Below, in pieces: positions 63,688-64,000 of a stretch of DNA of 64,000 nucleotides. The notes beneath the pieces are model-generated. The model saw only the letters and a program-made list of their open reading frames with translations, ran no database searches and was not told where the DNA came from. How positions within the stretch are numbered: position 1 is the first letter of the stretch; each line of letters starts with the position of its first letter. The position numbers and the translations under genes are program-made. Source of the DNA: Phoebastria nigripes (lineage: Eukaryota > Chordata > Aves > Procellariiformes > Diomedeidae); assembly GCA_035582835.1 (NCBI GenBank), contig JAYKAV010002796.1:50058-114057 (forward strand). The letters run 5' to 3'.

Positions 63688-64000
63688 AGGGGCTCTGCCT
63701 CCAGCCAGGGGGAGGAAAGGGATAACCGGGTTTACTGGACTGCGTGGATTCGATGGCCTGGCACATCAGACCCACAGGAGTATAAGGCTCTCGTAGACAC
63801 CGGTGCACAGTGTACCCTGATGCCATCAAGCTATAAAGGGGCAGAGCCCATTTGTATTTCTGGAGTGACAGGGGGGTCCCAAGAGCTGACTGTGTTGGAG
63901 GCCACAGTGAGCCTAACTGGGAATGAGTGGCAAAAGCACCCCATTGTGACTGGCCCAGAGGTTCCGTGCATCCTTGGCATAGACTACCTCAGGAGAGGGT
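63688..64000 (+). pseudogene. pro: Protease (5' part of pro-pol), cut by window edge
   Basis: The frame continues from the end of gag past the UAG and stays open to the edge. It contains the aspartic-protease active site LVDTGAQ (D-T-G at 63796-63804), a flap-like glycine-rich GVTGGSQ and the C-terminal ILGIDYL motif (63970-63990), the expected order of a retroviral protease monomer. The enzyme would cleave Gag-Pol during maturation. This segment has no stop, but the upstream gag breaks mean this copy could not make a normal polyprotein. Reverse transcriptase would follow off the edge. Confidence 0.85.
63698..63715 (+). other. Possible hairpin after the gag UAG
   Basis: CCTCC (63698-63702) can pair with GGAGG (63711-63715) across an eight-base loop, starting ten bases after the UAG. 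Structures at about this distance promote stop-codon readthrough in gammaretroviruses. The stem is short and could be chance. Confidence 0.3.

Larger units (their letters stand above)
61093..64000 (+). mobile_element. Endogenous retrovirus, 5' part, runs off the right edge
   Basis: A degraded provirus on the plus strand, probably in an ATG10 intron and antisense to that gene. In order: 5' LTR (61093-61660), tRNA-Lys-type primer site (61669), hydrophobic frame (about 61751-62131), broken gag (about 62142-63687), an in-frame UAG (63685-63687) and the start of protease (from 63688). The LTR and leader match a family I recognise as abundant in birds. Class is uncertain: the primer site suggests an ERVK-like element, while the lack of a CCHC knuckle and the gag-pro arrangement suggest an ERVL-like or related one. 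N bases at 62000, 62267, 62280, 62291 and 63570-63597 mark poorly resolved positions. Confidence 0.95.

Noticed and set aside
61093..64000. Functional provirus
   Set aside because: Stops and a frame change in gag rule out a normal Gag product from this copy, and the remainder is not visible.

Overview
This window looks like bird nuclear DNA, AT-rich and mostly non-coding. Three things show it. A 5'-truncated CR1 LINE ends in the avian-type ATTCTATGATTCTATGATTCT tail. Several much older CR1-like fragments are scattered around it. The right end holds a long LTR retrovirus whose LTR and leader I recognise as a type common in birds. Scattered N bases mark an unfinished assembly.

The one host gene I can name is ATG10, the E2-like enzyme that joins ATG12 to ATG5 in autophagy. 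It lies on the minus strand as four consecutive coding exons with consensus splice sites and matching phases: 31423-31297, 22344-22247, 1187-1090 and 808-685. The third carries the catalytic cysteine in an HPC motif and the fourth carries the conserved C-terminus and stop. Together they encode 148 residues. The first ~70 residues expected from the human protein were not found and are probably off the right edge, so most of the window, including the retrovirus, is probably ATG10 intron. ATG10 sits on human chromosome 5q, whose relatives lie on the avian Z; that placement is inference.

Layout: 0.2-1.2 kb, ATG10 3' end; about 1.6-2.7 kb, a probable old LTR; 5.3-16.2 kb, intron with three unassigned exon-like frames, one (16136-16237) phase-compatible with being an ATG10 cassette exon; 12.4-12.7 kb, old CR1 tail; 22.3 kb, ATG10 exon; 24.6-25.8 kb, CR1 LINE with a broken reverse transcriptase; 31.4 kb, ATG10 exon; 38.5 kb, an orphan exon-like frame; 45.9-46.4 kb and 53.0-54.0 kb, two old CR1-type copies in opposite orientation; 61.1 kb to the end, the 5' part of a provirus.

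The provirus reads on the plus strand, antisense to ATG10. It has a 568-bp 5' LTR with a perfect CRE palindrome and TATA box, a tRNA-Lys-like primer site, a hydrophobic open frame before gag, a degraded gag with no visible CCHC knuckle, and a protease in the same frame as the end of gag, behind one UAG. It runs off the right edge, so pol, env (if any), the 3' LTR and the target duplication are unseen. No tRNA gene, rRNA gene, CRISPR array or bacterial-type operon was seen.
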